From Artocarpus heterophyllus (lineage: Eukaryota; Streptophyta; Magnoliopsida; Rosales; Moraceae), in contig CM046350.1 of the NCBI GenBank assembly GCA_025403435.1, positions 18,201,274-18,265,273 of the forward strand: 64,000 nucleotides of DNA, given 5' to 3'. Position 1 is the first letter of the stretch, and each line of letters starts with the position of its first letter. The translations under genes and the position numbers were made by a program. The notes below the pieces were generated by a model. It saw only the letters and a program-made list of their open reading frames with translations. It was not told the origin of the DNA and did not search any database. Of this stretch, positions 63,051 to 64,000 are shown piece by piece.

Positions 63051-64000
63051 CCTTCTGGTACTATTTTTACAAATGATGGTCATGTAGTAATAGAATGATA
63101 TTTTTCAACAAACCATAAAATTACAACGCTCTTGACAAGCTGTAAAAGCTAAGATTTTATGTTTTACCAAATTCGGGCATTATTTTATAGAGCAATTTTA
63201 GTTTAAAACCTTCAGTTATATGAATATATATATTTTTAAAGGAAAATCCTTAACGATTCCCAAAATGAATGTTACAATGGTTTTTATAAAGAAACCTGAC
63301 ACGTTAGATTCTTAATGTTTCGATGATAGACATAGGTTCAACACCCTCCCTAGTCCAAAAATTCACTCGGGTTATAATTTTAAACGGTACTACATATAGA
63401 ATGTCTTAGATTCGTTATTGGGTTTAATGGGCTTCGAACGAATTAGAAGCCCACTTAGTAAATTAAGAATGCAATTAATTAGAACTTAGTTCAAGAATCA
63501 TGAATTTAAGAAGTTCCTGATTTAGTCAATACGATAAGATAATTAATTAATTATCAAATCCTAATATGAATTAAATGCAATTAAGAAAAATTGGATATTA
63601 TGAGGATTAAATTAAATAATTAGTCATTGTAATAGAAATAATAGTTTTCATGATCCTTAAGTAAAAAGAATTATGACTAAGGAAAAGATCAAATTCTTAC
63701 GATTATGCTAAAATTAAGATAGCATAAAATAGATATTTCTTATATACTCTCAATGGGTGTTTTATACAAAATTGATTCCTATAGAAGATAAAGAATTGAG
63801 AGCTAATAAAAAAACTCACTATAAGAAATAGGTAAGTAGGATTCTCGCCTACGTATAGTATAAATATTTTTTAAATAAAATGCTTTCACATAATTTCTAA
63901 AATTATGAAATACATGTTCAGTATTATGCCATGCCATAATTATGTTAGATCATATATACTTATTTAAGATATGATGTGTTAGCATCTTATTAGGTCATGA

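Larger units (their letters stand above)
57751..64000 (+). mobile_element. LTR of family X (copy 2), inverted relative to copy 1, interrupted by a Z solo LTR; runs off the window
   Basis: Starts TGTAATGACCAGAGAAATCT, the complement of the end of copy 1. TATAAATA at 59270-59277 gives a plus orientation. Sequence 57751-60785 and, after the Z insertion, 63051-64000 follow copy 1 in inverse order. At the window end it corresponds to about 15405 of copy 1, so roughly 1 kb of LTR should lie beyond 64000. Frames such as 60050-60262 and 60154-60378 (minus) and 60334-60603 (plus) are chance ORFs inside the LTR. Confidence 0.75.

Noticed and set aside
1..64000. CRISPR arrays, toxin-antitoxin modules or biosynthetic clusters
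   Set aside because: No regularly spaced repeats with unique spacers and no clustered enzyme genes; the window is eukaryotic with only two supported genes.

Overview
The window is AT-rich nuclear DNA from a flowering plant, most likely a eudicot. The grounds are GT-AG introns, two conserved plant genes split into exons, and a dense, nested mixture of plant transposon families (chromovirus, long solo LTRs, CACTA, Tourist-like and hAT-like MITEs, long-TIR elements). I see no operons, phage genes, CRISPR arrays, rRNA genes or convincing tRNA genes.

Two genes are clearly supported. (1) On the minus strand, 11146 down to 2883, six exons join into a complete 215-residue K/HDEL receptor (ERD2), the ER-retention receptor. 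Its second intron is 6.4 kb because a 5.76 kb Ty3/gypsy chromovirus (4536-10296, TSD ATTAA) sits in it on the opposite strand. A TGACGTGG motif lies about 175 bp upstream of the ERD2 start codon and matches the core bound by unfolded-protein-response bZIP factors. (2) On the plus strand, 46885-51872, six coding exons join into a 1193-residue STICHEL-like protein with a DnaX-type (DNA polymerase III gamma/tau-like) AAA+ domain. The two genes have no evident functional link.

Region by region: 1-1150 is the 3' part of a copia-type LTR (family Z); 1151-2882 holds a 46-base poly(A) run, a Tourist-like MITE and ERD2 3' flank; 2883-11500 is ERD2 with its intronic retrotransposon and promoter; 12992-13794 is a long-TIR element; 14405-21638 is a 4.6 kb solo LTR (family X) split by a 2.65 kb solo LTR of family Z; 23256-24606 is the broken 5' part of a CACTA transposon; 24611-29460 is decayed retrotransposon-like DNA with tandem duplications; 31235-31991 is another long-TIR element; 33264-33480 is an hAT-type MITE; 38132-41053 is a MULE-like element carrying a GC-rich insert, with its right end split by a 1.77 kb solo LTR (family Y, perfect TSD ATAAT); 43713-44346 is a possible LTR remnant split by a Tourist-like MITE; 45800-52020 is the STICHEL-like transcription unit; 52021-57744 is intergenic with three more Tourist-like MITEs; 57751 to the window end is a second, inverted copy of X, again split by a Z solo LTR, but at a different place.

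I found no evidence of an undescribed biochemical system. What stands out is architectural: a housekeeping gene that tolerates a large antisense retrotransposon in an intron, and a STICHEL-like gene enclosed by long inverted copies of one LTR family, each independently hit by a second family. All element boundaries, target-site duplications and splice sites were read by eye. Family names for the LTRs are provisional.
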